This document shows positions 14,420 to 22,001 of a stretch of DNA of 25,170 nt, one piece after another. Every line of letters begins with the position of its first letter. The stretch's first letter is position 1. The position numbers and the translations under genes are program-made. This DNA is from Brachybacterium sp. UMB0905 (GTDB taxonomy: Bacteria > Actinomycetota > Actinomycetes > Actinomycetales > Dermabacteraceae), in NCBI RefSeq assembly GCF_002871795.1, contig NZ_PNHL01000024.1:1-25170 (forward strand), read 5' to 3'. Below the pieces are notes generated by a model, which saw only the letters and a list, made by a program, of their open reading frames with translations, ran no database searches and had not been told where the DNA came from.

Positions 14420-15454
14420 TCACCGCCCCGCCGGGCCTGCCCCCGCCGGGCCCGTGCTGTCTCGCACCACGAGCTGCATCGGCTGCCGGGGCGGTGGCTC
14501 CACCTCCGCAGTGGGGTCGCGGTCGATCAACCGTGTCAGCAGCTCCACGGCAGCCGCGGCCTTCGCCTCGATGTCCTGGCTGATCGTCGTCAGCTGCGGC
14601 CGGATCCAGCGGCCCGCGGCCACGCCGTCGAAGCCCAGTAAGGAGACCTGTCCCGGCACGGCCACGCCGCGATCCAGCAGCGCCCCGACCATCTCCGCAG
14701 CGAGCACATCGCTCGCCGCCACGACCGCCGTCGGCTGCTCCGGCGCCGCCAGCAGCTGCTCCACCACGCGCGCCGCAGATCCCGGTTCATGGTCCGCATC
14801 CAGCAGCGGTCCCAGCGCCGCCCCGGCAGCGGCGTCCACGGCATCGCGCAGTCCCGCGAGCCGCCGGGCCACCACGCCGCGCGCGGATCCCAGCGGGCCG
14901 GCGAAGGCGATCTGCCGATGCCTAAGGCCCAGCAGGTGCTCCCCGGCCAGTTGCCCGCCGCCTTCGTCGTCCACGCCCACGCCGGTGACCTGGGCGTCGC
15001 TGGAGTAGTTGTCGATGAAGACCAGCGGGCGGGGCTGGGTGCGCTGCAGCTCGTTGACTTCGTCGGCCACGGAGCCGTAGACGATCAGCCCGTCGGTGCG
15101 CCAGGAACCCAGCGCGCGGGCGGTCGCGACGACGTCCGCGCTTGAGTCGGTGATGAAGGAGAATCCGGCGGCGGTAGCGGCGCGCTCGACGGCGCCCACG
15201 AGGATCGCGTCATGCGGGTTCTCCAGCAGAGAGCGGCGCTCGTCGGGGTGATGGACGACGAGCCCGATCATCCGTGAGCCGTTCGCGGCCAGCGAGCGGG
15301 CGGGGGCGTCGGGTACGTAGTGCAGTTCGTCGATCGCGGCGCGGACCTTGTCGATCGTGGCCTGGGAGACCTTGCGGTGGCGCCCGTTGATGACGTTGGA
15401 GACGGTCATGCGGCTCACGCCGGCGGCGGCGGCGACCTCGCGCAGACTGCTCAC
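14420..15454 (-). CDS. LacI-family transcriptional repressor
   Basis: Sugar-responsive repressor of 344 residues. The helix-turn-helix and hinge are at the N-terminus: LREVAAAAGVSRMTVSNVIN, then HYVPDAPARSLA. The periplasmic-binding-like core follows, with the dimer-interface strings TDGLIVYGSV and LLGFDGVAAGRWIRPQLTT. I prefer GTG 15454, five bases after AGGAG; an ATG at 15493 is in frame without a ribosome site and would add 13 residues. It is divergent from the sugar importer operon. The intergenic region holds a promoter for that operon and a palindrome of LacI type at its start point, so this protein most likely represses the importer and possibly itself, with relief by an imported sugar. 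Confidence 0.93.
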   Translation of the reverse strand: MSSLREVAAAAGVSRMTVSNVINGRHRKVSQATIDKVRAAIDELHYVPDAPARSLAANGSRMIGLVVHHPDERRSLLENPHDAILVGAVERAATAAGFSFITDSSADVVATARALGSWRTDGLIVYGSVADEVNELQRTQPRPLVFIDNYSSDAQVTGVGVDDEGGGQLAGEHLLGLRHRQIAFAGPLGSARGVVARRLAGLRDAVDAAAGAALGPLLDADHEPGSAARVVEQLLAAPEQPTAVVAASDVLAAEMVGALLDRGVAVPGQVSLLGFDGVAAGRWIRPQLTTISQDIEAKAAAAVELLTRLIDRDPTAEVEPPPRQPMQLVVRDSTGPAGAGPAGR

Positions 15455-15495
15455 CGGGTCTCCTCGCGCCGCGTCGTCAACCGTCCGGTCCATTC

Positions 15496-15524
15496 TTGAC
15501 CGCCTGTCAGTGAGACCTTACTCT
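15496..15524 (+). promoter_or_regulatory. Promoter of the sugar importer operon
   Basis: TTGACC (15496-15501) and TACTCT (15519-15524) are separated by exactly 17 bases, a near-consensus housekeeping promoter reading toward the lipoprotein gene. Transcription would start near 15531, leaving a leader of about 200 bases. Confidence 0.65.
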
Positions 15525-15532
15525 CACCAGAG

Positions 15533-15546
15533 GTGTACCGGTAAAC
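15533..15546. promoter_or_regulatory. LacI-type operator
   Basis: GTGTACCGGTAAAC is a near-palindrome centred on CG (12 of 14 positions symmetric, with a perfect TACCGGTA core). It starts about two bases after the predicted transcription start and lies between the divergent repressor and importer genes. LacI-family operators are typically even palindromes with a central CG. Confidence 0.65.
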
Positions 15547-15563
15547 CTTCGGGAGGTCTACAC

Positions 15564-15603
15564 ACCTCGGGACGCCCCGAGCTACCTCGCGACACCTCGA
15601 GAC
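15564..15603 (+). repeat. Three 10-bp direct repeats in the importer leader
   Basis: ACCTCGNGAC occurs at 15564-15573, 15584-15593 and 15594-15603, with G, C and A at the variable position. The first overlaps a hairpin CTCGGG-ACGC-CCCGAG (15566-15581). An inverted pair GAGGT (15553-15557) and ACCTC (15564-15568) precedes them. The function is unknown. Confidence 0.5.
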
Positions 15604-15730
15604 CACACGTCTCCCGATGACCGCCATCTTCGTCGGCCATCCCGACCGGAGGCCCGGTACCCAGCGAGCTCCGGTCTCGCCCCCTGGGGCAGGCAGCGCC
15701 GTCCGCCCCCTGATGACCACGGAGGACACC

Positions 15731-17377
15731 ATGACCACCCCCACCCCTCGCCCCTCGCACAGTCCGCGTCGGCGCACCGTGATCGGCGGTGCCGCGGTCG
15801 CCGCGGTCCTCCCGGCCCTCGCGGCCTGCGGCGGCGGTGACCCGTCGGAGAAAGCCAAGGAGGATGTGGCCGCCTCGGAGGAGGTCGAGCTGCCCACCTA
15901 CAGCGAGCAGCAGGCCGTGGAACCGGACTACCCGAGCGTGAACGGCTCCACCCCCGGGTACACCACCTACCCGCAGGAGCGCCCGGTCACCGTCGAGGAA
16001 CCGCCCGGCAGCGGCGGCACCTTCACGCTCATGACCCCCACCTGGTCCGCCGTGCAGTCCAACCTCTCGAACGACTTCACGAAGGGCCTGAACGAGGCGC
16101 TCGGCGCGACTCTCGAGTACCAGATGACCACCGGCAACGATTACCGCGACAAGCAGGCCGCGGTCTTCGCCTCCCCGAACGACGTAGCGGACTGGGTGGC
16201 GGTGTTCGGCTGGAATCCACCGCCGCGCTTCTCCCAGGCCGTGGAGTCCGTGTTCCAGGACCTCACCCCGTTCCTCAGCGGCGACAACATTTCCCGCTGG
16301 CCCAACCTCGCGAACCTCCCCACCCCCGCCTGGGAGTTCGGGATTTTCAACGGCAAGCTGTACGGCATCCCCGTGCCCGGCGAGATCGTGACCGACGCGA
16401 TCTTCCACCGCGCAGACATCTTCGACTCGCTGGGCCTGGAGGCGCCGCAGACCGCCGAGGAGTTCCTCGAGGTGTGCCGCGAGCTCACCGATCCGGGGGC
16501 GAACCGCTGGGCCACCAACGACATGAACGTCGGCGCACCGAACCTCCTGTTCGGTGCCCCGCCGGACTGGCGCGTGGACGACGGGAAGCTCGTCTACCGC
16601 TGGGAGACCCCGGAGTACCGCGAGGCGCTCGAGTTCCAGGTGAAGCTGTTCGAGGAGGGCCTGGTCCACCCCGATGTCGCCGCCGACACCGGCGATGCCA
16701 AGCAGCGCTTCGAATCCGGGCAGGTGGCGATCCACTATGACGGCGTCGGCGCCTGGGGCGAGGCGATGAAGCGCGTACAGGCCTCCAACCCCGAATACCG
16801 GCAGGCCCCGCTGTCGGGCACTTCCGCCGGGGGTCGGGAGCCCATCCGCTACAAGGGCAGTGCCGCGAACTTCTTCAGCTTTCTCAAGAAGTCCGATGAC
16901 CAGTCCCGCATCGAGGAGCTGCTGGGGATCGCGAACTACCTCGCCGCCCCCTTCGGCACCGCCGAGTGGGAGCAGGTCAACTTCGGCACCGAGGGCGTGC
17001 ACTTCAAGCGCGGCAAGGACGGCGTCCCCGAACCGACGGAAGCTCTCGGCGAGCAACACCCGGGAGTGCTGTCCACCCTGGTCACCGGCCCGGTGTCCAA
17101 GTCCGACTTCACCGATGCCGAGCACGTCAAGCAGTACTGCGAGTGGATGGCCGGAGAGACGGAGTACATGGTCGAAGGGCCGTTCTATGGCCGGCAGGTG
17201 CCGCGTCCGCCCGAGTACGCGGCGCTCGACCAGCCGATGTACGACCTGGAGAAGGACGTGGCTCGCGGCCGCAAGAGCATGGATGACTTCGATCAGGCCG
17301 TGGAGAAGTGGCGCAAGGACGGCGGCGACAAGATGCGCGAGTACTACCAGGGCGTGCTGGACGAGATCGAGCAGTGA
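15731..17377 (+). CDS. Sugar ABC transporter substrate-binding lipoprotein (YtcQ/LplA type)
   Basis: Extracellular solute-binding lipoprotein of 548 residues that captures an oligosaccharide for the two permeases downstream. The signal region has consecutive arginines (SPRRRTVIGG), so Tat export is possible, and a lipobox ALAAC with Cys33 as the lipidation site. The mature protein is of the large LplA/YtcQ type, with WVAVFGWNP, GKLYGIPVPGEI and an acidic, Lys-rich C-terminal helix. The start is ATG 15731 with GGAGG five bases before it; two in-frame ATGs upstream (15617, 15713) lack this. Its last bases overlap the GTG of the next gene. It is the first gene of the unit controlled by the promoter at 15496 and the LacI-type operator. 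Confidence 0.92.
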   Translation: MTTPTPRPSHSPRRRTVIGGAAVAAVLPALAACGGGDPSEKAKEDVAASEEVELPTYSEQQAVEPDYPSVNGSTPGYTTYPQERPVTVEEPPGSGGTFTLMTPTWSAVQSNLSNDFTKGLNEALGATLEYQMTTGNDYRDKQAAVFASPNDVADWVAVFGWNPPPRFSQAVESVFQDLTPFLSGDNISRWPNLANLPTPAWEFGIFNGKLYGIPVPGEIVTDAIFHRADIFDSLGLEAPQTAEEFLEVCRELTDPGANRWATNDMNVGAPNLLFGAPPDWRVDDGKLVYRWETPEYREALEFQVKLFEEGLVHPDVAADTGDAKQRFESGQVAIHYDGVGAWGEAMKRVQASNPEYRQAPLSGTSAGGREPIRYKGSAANFFSFLKKSDDQSRIEELLGIANYLAAPFGTAEWEQVNFGTEGVHFKRGKDGVPEPTEALGEQHPGVLSTLVTGPVSKSDFTDAEHVKQYCEWMAGETEYMVEGPFYGRQVPRPPEYAALDQPMYDLEKDVARGRKSMDDFDQAVEKWRKDGGDKMREYYQGVLDEIEQ

Positions 17378-18405
17378 GCGAGTCGATTCAGCGCGCTGAG
17401 ACAGCCCCGTCGGACCAGGAGAATCCCGCGGGGCGTCCCGGGGACCGGGGCCGATGGGCCCGATCCCGCCCGTCGGTCCAGCGCCGGAAGGTGCCGCTAG
17501 GCAAACGCCTGGCCCGGGACTGGCCGCTGCTGGTGATGGTCCTGCCGGCGGTGGCGCTCATGATCCTGTTCATGTACGTGCCGATGTTCGGCAACATCAT
17601 CGCCTGGCAGTCCTACTCGCCGTACGTGCCGCTGTTCGAGAACCCCTGGGTGGGCTGGGACAACTTCATCCGCGTGTTCACCACCGAGTCATTCCGCCAG
17701 GCGCTCGTGAACACGCTGCTGATCACCACATTCCAGCTGGTGTTCTACTTCCCGGTGCCGATCCTGCTGGCGCTGCTGATGAACTCGATGCTCACCCCGT
17801 GGCTGCGCACGACGATCCAATCGATCGTGTATCTGCCGCACTTCTTCTCCTGGGTGCTGGTGGTGACGATCTTCCAGCAGATTCTGGGCGGAGCTGGCCT
17901 GTTGAACCGGATCCTGCGGGACGCCGGCATGGAGCCGGTGGAGATCATGACGAACCCGGACACGTTCCTGCTGCTGGTGACCTCGCAGGCGGTGTGGAAG
18001 GACGCCGGCTGGGGGATGATCATCTTCCTGGCGGCGCTGTCGACGGTGGATCCCACCCAGTACGAGGCCGCCGCGGTCGATGGCGCGGGGCGCTTCCGCC
18101 GCATGTGGTCGATCACCCTGCCGGCGATCCGTCCCACGATCATCCTGCTGCTCATCCTGCGGCTCGGTGATGCGCTGACCGTTGGCTTCGAGCAGCTGAT
18201 CCTGCAGCGTGGCGCGGTGGGCGCGGGCGCTGCGGAGGTGTTGGACACCTACGTGTACTACCAGGGCGTGATCGGCGGCGACTGGTCCTATGCGGCCGCG
18301 GCCGGACTGATCAAGGGCGTGGTCTCGCTGGCGCTGGTGCTGGGCGCGAACAAGCTCGCCCACGCCTTCGGTGAGGCCGGGGTGTACCAGAAGGAGGCAC
18401 GATGA
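17374..18405 (+). CDS. Sugar ABC transporter permease (LplB type)
   Basis: First of two membrane subunits, 343 residues. A cytoplasmic N-terminus of about 48 charged residues is followed by six hydrophobic segments, the first at about 50-70. NIIAWQSYSPY and NPWVGWDNF are characteristic of the LplB group. The EAA loop that docks the ATPase is at about 231-250 (EAAAVDGAGRFRRMW). The start is GTG 17374, overlapping the lipoprotein stop by four bases (GTGA); the end overlaps the next permease start in the same way. No ATPase gene is in the operon; such importers commonly share an MsmX-type ATPase encoded elsewhere. Confidence 0.92.
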   Translation: MSESIQRAETAPSDQENPAGRPGDRGRWARSRPSVQRRKVPLGKRLARDWPLLVMVLPAVALMILFMYVPMFGNIIAWQSYSPYVPLFENPWVGWDNFIRVFTTESFRQALVNTLLITTFQLVFYFPVPILLALLMNSMLTPWLRTTIQSIVYLPHFFSWVLVVTIFQQILGGAGLLNRILRDAGMEPVEIMTNPDTFLLLVTSQAVWKDAGWGMIIFLAALSTVDPTQYEAAAVDGAGRFRRMWSITLPAIRPTIILLLILRLGDALTVGFEQLILQRGAVGAGAAEVLDTYVYYQGVIGGDWSYAAAAGLIKGVVSLALVLGANKLAHAFGEAGVYQKEAR

Positions 18406-19397
18406 CCAGCGACTCTGCCAGCACGGGCATCAGCCGCGAGACCGTGCCGCTGGCCCAGGAACCGGATGGCCCCACCCGTACGCTGCGCCCGCGCCGCTCC
18501 AGTCGGCGCCCCGTATGGGATGAGGGTCCGGGGCCGCTGGAGAGCATCGGGCGCGTCCTGGTGCTCACCGGCATCGTGGCGGCCGTGCTGCTGCCGCTGT
18601 ACACCGTTGTGCTCACCTCGCTGTCCACGGATGCGACGATCAACCGTGCCGGCGGGATGGTGCTGATCCCGGGGGAGCTGACCCTCTCGGCCTATTCCTC
18701 GATCCTCAGCGGCGGCGTGGTGACCCGGTCGATCCTGGTGAGCATCGGCGTGACGACGGTGGGCACGATCCTGTCCACCACCGTCTCGGTGCTGGCCGCG
18801 TACGGGCTCAGCCGCACCACCTCGCTGCTGCACCGCCCGATCCTGTTCCTGTTCATCATCACGATGTTCTTCTCGGCCGGGATGATCCCCACCTACCTGG
18901 TGGTCTCGAACCTCGGGCTGATCGACTCGTACCTGGCGCTGATCCTGCCCGGCGCGGTCTCCGCCTTCAACATCCTGATCCTGCGGGCGTTCTTCATGGG
19001 CATCGACCAGGGGATCCTCGAGGCCGCGCGGATCGACGGGGCGGGGGAGTTCCGGATCCTCACCGGAATCGTGCTGCCGATGTCCACGGCCGTGATCGCG
19101 GTGGTGGCGCTGTTCTACGGCGTGGGCTACTGGAACGCGTTCTTCAACGCGATGCTGTACCTGCAGGACAGCGCCAAGTGGCCGCTGCAGATGGTGCTGC
19201 GCTCCTATGTGCTGGAGGGCGTGGAGCTGCCGGGCAGCGAGCTCACCCCGGCTGGGGTGGCCGGCTCGCAGCCGCCGGCGAGCCTCGCGGTGAAGATGGC
19301 GATCGTGGTGATGGCGCTGGTGCCGATCCTGCTGGTCTACCCCTTCGTGCAGCGTCACTTCACCAAGGGCGTGATCTTCGGGGCGATCAAGGGGTAA
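18402..19397 (+). CDS. Sugar ABC transporter permease (YtcP type)
   Basis: Second membrane subunit, 331 residues, forming a heterodimer with the product of the preceding gene. About 45 polar residues precede six hydrophobic segments, the first at about 50-72 and another at 145-168 with the typical MFFSAGMIPTYLVV. The EAA loop is at about 207-226 (EAARIDGAGEFRIL). The C-terminus QRHFTKGVIFGAIKG is the standard ending of this family, so the gene is complete. ATG 18402 overlaps the previous stop by four bases. The sequence immediately after its TAA belongs to an unrelated, truncated phosphatase frame, suggesting that DNA downstream of the operon was lost. Confidence 0.93.
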   Translation: MTSDSASTGISRETVPLAQEPDGPTRTLRPRRSSRRPVWDEGPGPLESIGRVLVLTGIVAAVLLPLYTVVLTSLSTDATINRAGGMVLIPGELTLSAYSSILSGGVVTRSILVSIGVTTVGTILSTTVSVLAAYGLSRTTSLLHRPILFLFIITMFFSAGMIPTYLVVSNLGLIDSYLALILPGAVSAFNILILRAFFMGIDQGILEAARIDGAGEFRILTGIVLPMSTAVIAVVALFYGVGYWNAFFNAMLYLQDSAKWPLQMVLRSYVLEGVELPGSELTPAGVAGSQPPASLAVKMAIVVMALVPILLVYPFVQRHFTKGVIFGAIKG

Positions 19398-19398
19398 G

Positions 19399-20663
19399 GC
19401 GCGCGGCGGCATCGTCGCCCATGGCCGGGCACTGGCCCAGCCCGGCCTCGCCCACTCCGTGCACCCGCGCGTCGAGGGGCTCGAGCCCGGTACCGAGCAC
19501 TTCTACCGCTTCCGGGTGGGTCGCGAGCTCAGCCCCGTCGGCCGCTTCCGCACCCTGCCCGCCGCGGGCGAGACCCCGGGGTCGTTCTCCTTCGGGCTCG
19601 TCTCCTGCCAGGTCTGGTACCACGGACACTTCACCGCCCACCGCCATCTCGCGGCGGAGGAGGACCTCGACCTGGTCGTCTTCGTCGGCGACTACATCTA
19701 CGAGTACGGCATCACGGAGACGAACCTGTGGCGTCAGGGGACCGAGGTGGGCGAGGCGCACCGCGTCGAGATCGAAACGCTCGAGCAGTACCGCCTGCGC
19801 TACGCCCTGTCCAAGTACGATCCGCACCTGCAGGCCGTGCACGCCCGCACCGCGGCGGTCGCCGTCTGGGACGACCACGAGGTGCAGAACAACTACACCG
19901 GCCCCCTCTCCGACACCGGCATCGGCGAGGAGGACTTCGCCCACCGGATCGCGGTCGCCTATCGCGCGTTCTACGAGAACATGCCGCTGGACGTCGCCGC
20001 GCTGCCCGAGGGCCCGGACACCGACATCACCGCCGGCTTCGACGTCGGCACGCTCAACCGCTTCTCGTTGCTGGACTCCCGCCAGTTCCGCGACGCGGAG
20101 CCGGTCGACGCCGCCGAGCAGCAGCGCGAGGACCGCACCATCCTCGGCGCCGCGCAGGAGGAGTGGGTCGGGGAGCGGCTCGCGGACTCCGAGGCGACTT
20201 GGAACCTGCTCGCCAACGGCGTGGTGCTGGTGCCGATCAACGAGAAGAGCACCGACATGTGGGACGGCTATCCGGCGGCACGCCGGCGCCTGCTCGCCCA
20301 GATGGCCCAGGCGCAGAACCCGGTGATGCTCACCGGCGACATCCACAAGCACGTCGCCGCCGAGATCCCCGCCGACCCGACGACCCGGGCGAGGAGCGGC
20401 TGGGCGTGGAGCTGGTGTGCACCTCGGTCGCCTACGACGGGGACGGTGCCGAGGACGCAGGCAGCCCCGGGACCTGGCCCCGGCACGACTACGTGAAGCT
20501 CTACGACGGCCGACGCGGTTACGTCCACGTGCGCCTCACCCCCGAGGAGATGGTCTCCAGCTTCCACGTCGTGGAGTGGATCGAGGTCGACGACACCGCC
20601 CCGAAGCAGCTCGCCGCCCGCTTCACCACCCCCGCGGGCGAGCCCCGCCTGATCCCGGCCTGA
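19399..20663 (+). pseudogene. PhoD-like alkaline phosphatase, N-terminally truncated and frameshifted
   Basis: Remnant of a metallophosphatase of the PhoD family. The reading frame begins abruptly after the permease stop with the end of the PhoD N-terminal domain (HSVHPRVEGLEPGTEHFYRF). The signal peptide and roughly the first 80 residues are missing, and no start codon lies at a sensible place; GTG 19459 is the first. Metal-site motifs are intact: FVGDYIYEYG, WDDHEVQNNY, LLDSRQFRD and LTGDIHKH. Near 20379 the frame breaks: one missing base after the codons for EIPADP. Homology then resumes in another frame (DPGEERLGVELVCTS) and runs to the natural end at 20663. There is no slippery sequence, so this is decay or a base-call error. 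The 5' truncation is independent of the frameshift. Confidence 0.85.
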
Positions 20664-20684
20664 GCCGGACGAACGAGAACCGCC

Positions 20685-21530
20685 ATGAGCCCGCGCCCCG
20701 CCGTCGTCACCGGCCTCGTCGACGAGCCCGCCGTCGTCGCGATCTCCCTGACCTGGAATTCGCTCGGCTTCGACCCGCTGATCGACCACTACCGCATCTA
20801 CGGCCTCCCCGGCGGGACGGCCCCCGACACGGCCGACGAGTCCGCGCTGCTGGGCAAGACCGTCTACCCCCGCTTCCGGTACACCGGCCTGGACGTCGCA
20901 GGCGAGACCTGGACCTATGCGGTCCTCGCCGTCACCGACCCGGGGGAGCGGGGCGAGCCCTCCGCCCCAGTCACCGCCGCCTCCGAGCCCTCGGTCACCG
21001 CGACCGGGACCCCGGTCGCGACCAGCGGGGCCTTCGACGGCCGCACCCTCGAGCACCTCCTCGCCCCGGCCTACTACGCGCAGATCCCCGAACGGTTCCC
21101 GGACGCGCTGATCGAATACGTGGAGGGCACCGACCAGCCCGGCGGGGCCTGGCCCTACCTGCTGCCCGGACCGGGCGACGCCTGGGCCGGCGGCAAGCCC
21201 TACCGCGCCCGCTGGACCGTGACGCTCGATGCCGCGCCGAGCGAGAACCACGACCTGGCCCTCTGGCTCGTGGACACCACCCGCCTCGGAGGCCTGCTGC
21301 GCATTGCGGCGAACGGCGAGCACGTCACCGATCTCGAGCTGCCGATCGGTGCGACCCGCGGCTCCCGCGAGGGCGACGCGACGGTGCCCGGCACGCCGCC
21401 GCGCCGCGCCCTGCTCGAGCTGCCCGTCCCGGCCGCCGCGCTGCAGCAGGGGCAGAACGTCATCGAGCTCGAGCTCGCCGAGGGCGGCTGGGTCGCCTGG
21501 GACGCGCTGGGGCTGTTCGCGCGGGGATGA
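20685..21530 (+). CDS. Fn3 plus CBM-like protein related to rhamnogalacturonan lyase accessory domains
   Basis: A 281-residue protein without an apparent catalytic domain. Residues about 5-98 form a fibronectin type III-like module (ISLTWNSLG, YRIYGLPGG, WTYAVLAVTD). Residues about 115-280 resemble the carbohydrate-binding-like third domain of family 4 polysaccharide lyases and related proteins: WPYLLPGPGDAWAGGKPY, LWLVDTTRLGGLLRIAANG and a final VAWDALGLFARG. No signal peptide is visible, so it may be the C-terminal part of a once larger enzyme or a protein exported by other means. ATG 20685 follows the phosphatase frame by 21 bases with only a weak GAGAA site. A link with the oligosaccharide importer upstream is plausible. 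Domain assignment is by pattern and moderately sure; function is open. Confidence 0.65.
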   Translation: MSPRPAVVTGLVDEPAVVAISLTWNSLGFDPLIDHYRIYGLPGGTAPDTADESALLGKTVYPRFRYTGLDVAGETWTYAVLAVTDPGERGEPSAPVTAASEPSVTATGTPVATSGAFDGRTLEHLLAPAYYAQIPERFPDALIEYVEGTDQPGGAWPYLLPGPGDAWAGGKPYRARWTVTLDAAPSENHDLALWLVDTTRLGGLLRIAANGEHVTDLELPIGATRGSREGDATVPGTPPRRALLELPVPAAALQQGQNVIELELAEGGWVAWDALGLFARG

Positions 21531-21534
21531 GACC

Positions 21535-21609
21535 GTGAGCTGGCATCAGAAGCAGGTCGTCTTCGCCCCTATCACAACCTCGACTCTGACGGTACGACTC
21601 GCTCGGTGA
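21535..21609 (+). pseudogene. Short remnant, possibly the tail of a carbohydrate-active enzyme
   Basis: GTG 21535 opens a 24-residue frame ending TGA 21609: SWHQKQVVFAPITTSTLT then VRLAR. This resembles the closing strands of C-terminal discoidin-like modules in glycoside hydrolases, where a string such as VTFDPVTTTALRL precedes the end. It is too short to be an enzyme and starts four bases after the preceding gene's stop. I read it as a leftover of a deleted gene; chance is possible. Confidence 0.3.
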
Positions 21610-21989
21610 CCATCGCCGATCTCCCGTTCGAGCAACTTGCCCCGTACACGACGAGTCAGTGTGCGCTAACCGCGATCTGGTCTGTATCGACCTTCGATGA
21701 GGACCCGGATGTTGAGCAGTGGCCTACTTCCTCGGCTCCGACGCCGAAGACAGCGGTTCCGTATGACCGCACCTGCCCGTCGATCGCAGCTTAGGCCTGC
21801 TCGTCCACGGCATCAACGACTGGCCCTTGGTGGAGATGGTTCGCTTCGGCGCCCACGTACTGCTGAGCCTCATCGGGGGCTGCTGAGGAGTGGCGCAGAC
21901 CAACCCAGTCTGGTCCTCTCTCCTGACCCCCTTGTGCCCCAACAGGCTCTAGATCCGGAAAAAACTTCCCCCACGTTCGAGTCTGTTGC
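21610..21989. other. Intergenic stretch without a supported gene
   Basis: About 380 bases with no recognisable gene. GC bias at every third base is lost and stops appear in all frames. One frame reads GTG at 21718 to a TGA at 21763 and then continues in register as SLGLLVHGINDWPLVEMV to a stop near 21885, which could be a decayed gene, but I cannot name it. Confidence 0.5.
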
Positions 21990-21995
21990 TAGACT
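21990..21995 (+). promoter_or_regulatory. -10 box of leaderless defence-operon transcript (putative)
   Basis: TAGACT ends six bases before the GTG at 22002, the same spacing as at the hydrolase gene. No Shine-Dalgarno site is present; the -35 region (about TTCCCC) is weak. Confidence 0.5.
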
Positions 21996-22001
21996 GCCGG
22001 T

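Noticed and set aside
15524..17125. Minus-strand open frame of 533 codons opposite the lipoprotein gene
   Set aside because: The plus strand encodes a clear solute-binding lipoprotein; the opposite frame is Gly/Arg/Val-rich without motifs.
20371..20395. Programmed frameshift in the phosphatase gene
   Set aside because: No slippery heptamer or following stem is visible, and the gene also lacks its 5' end, so decay or sequencing error is simpler.
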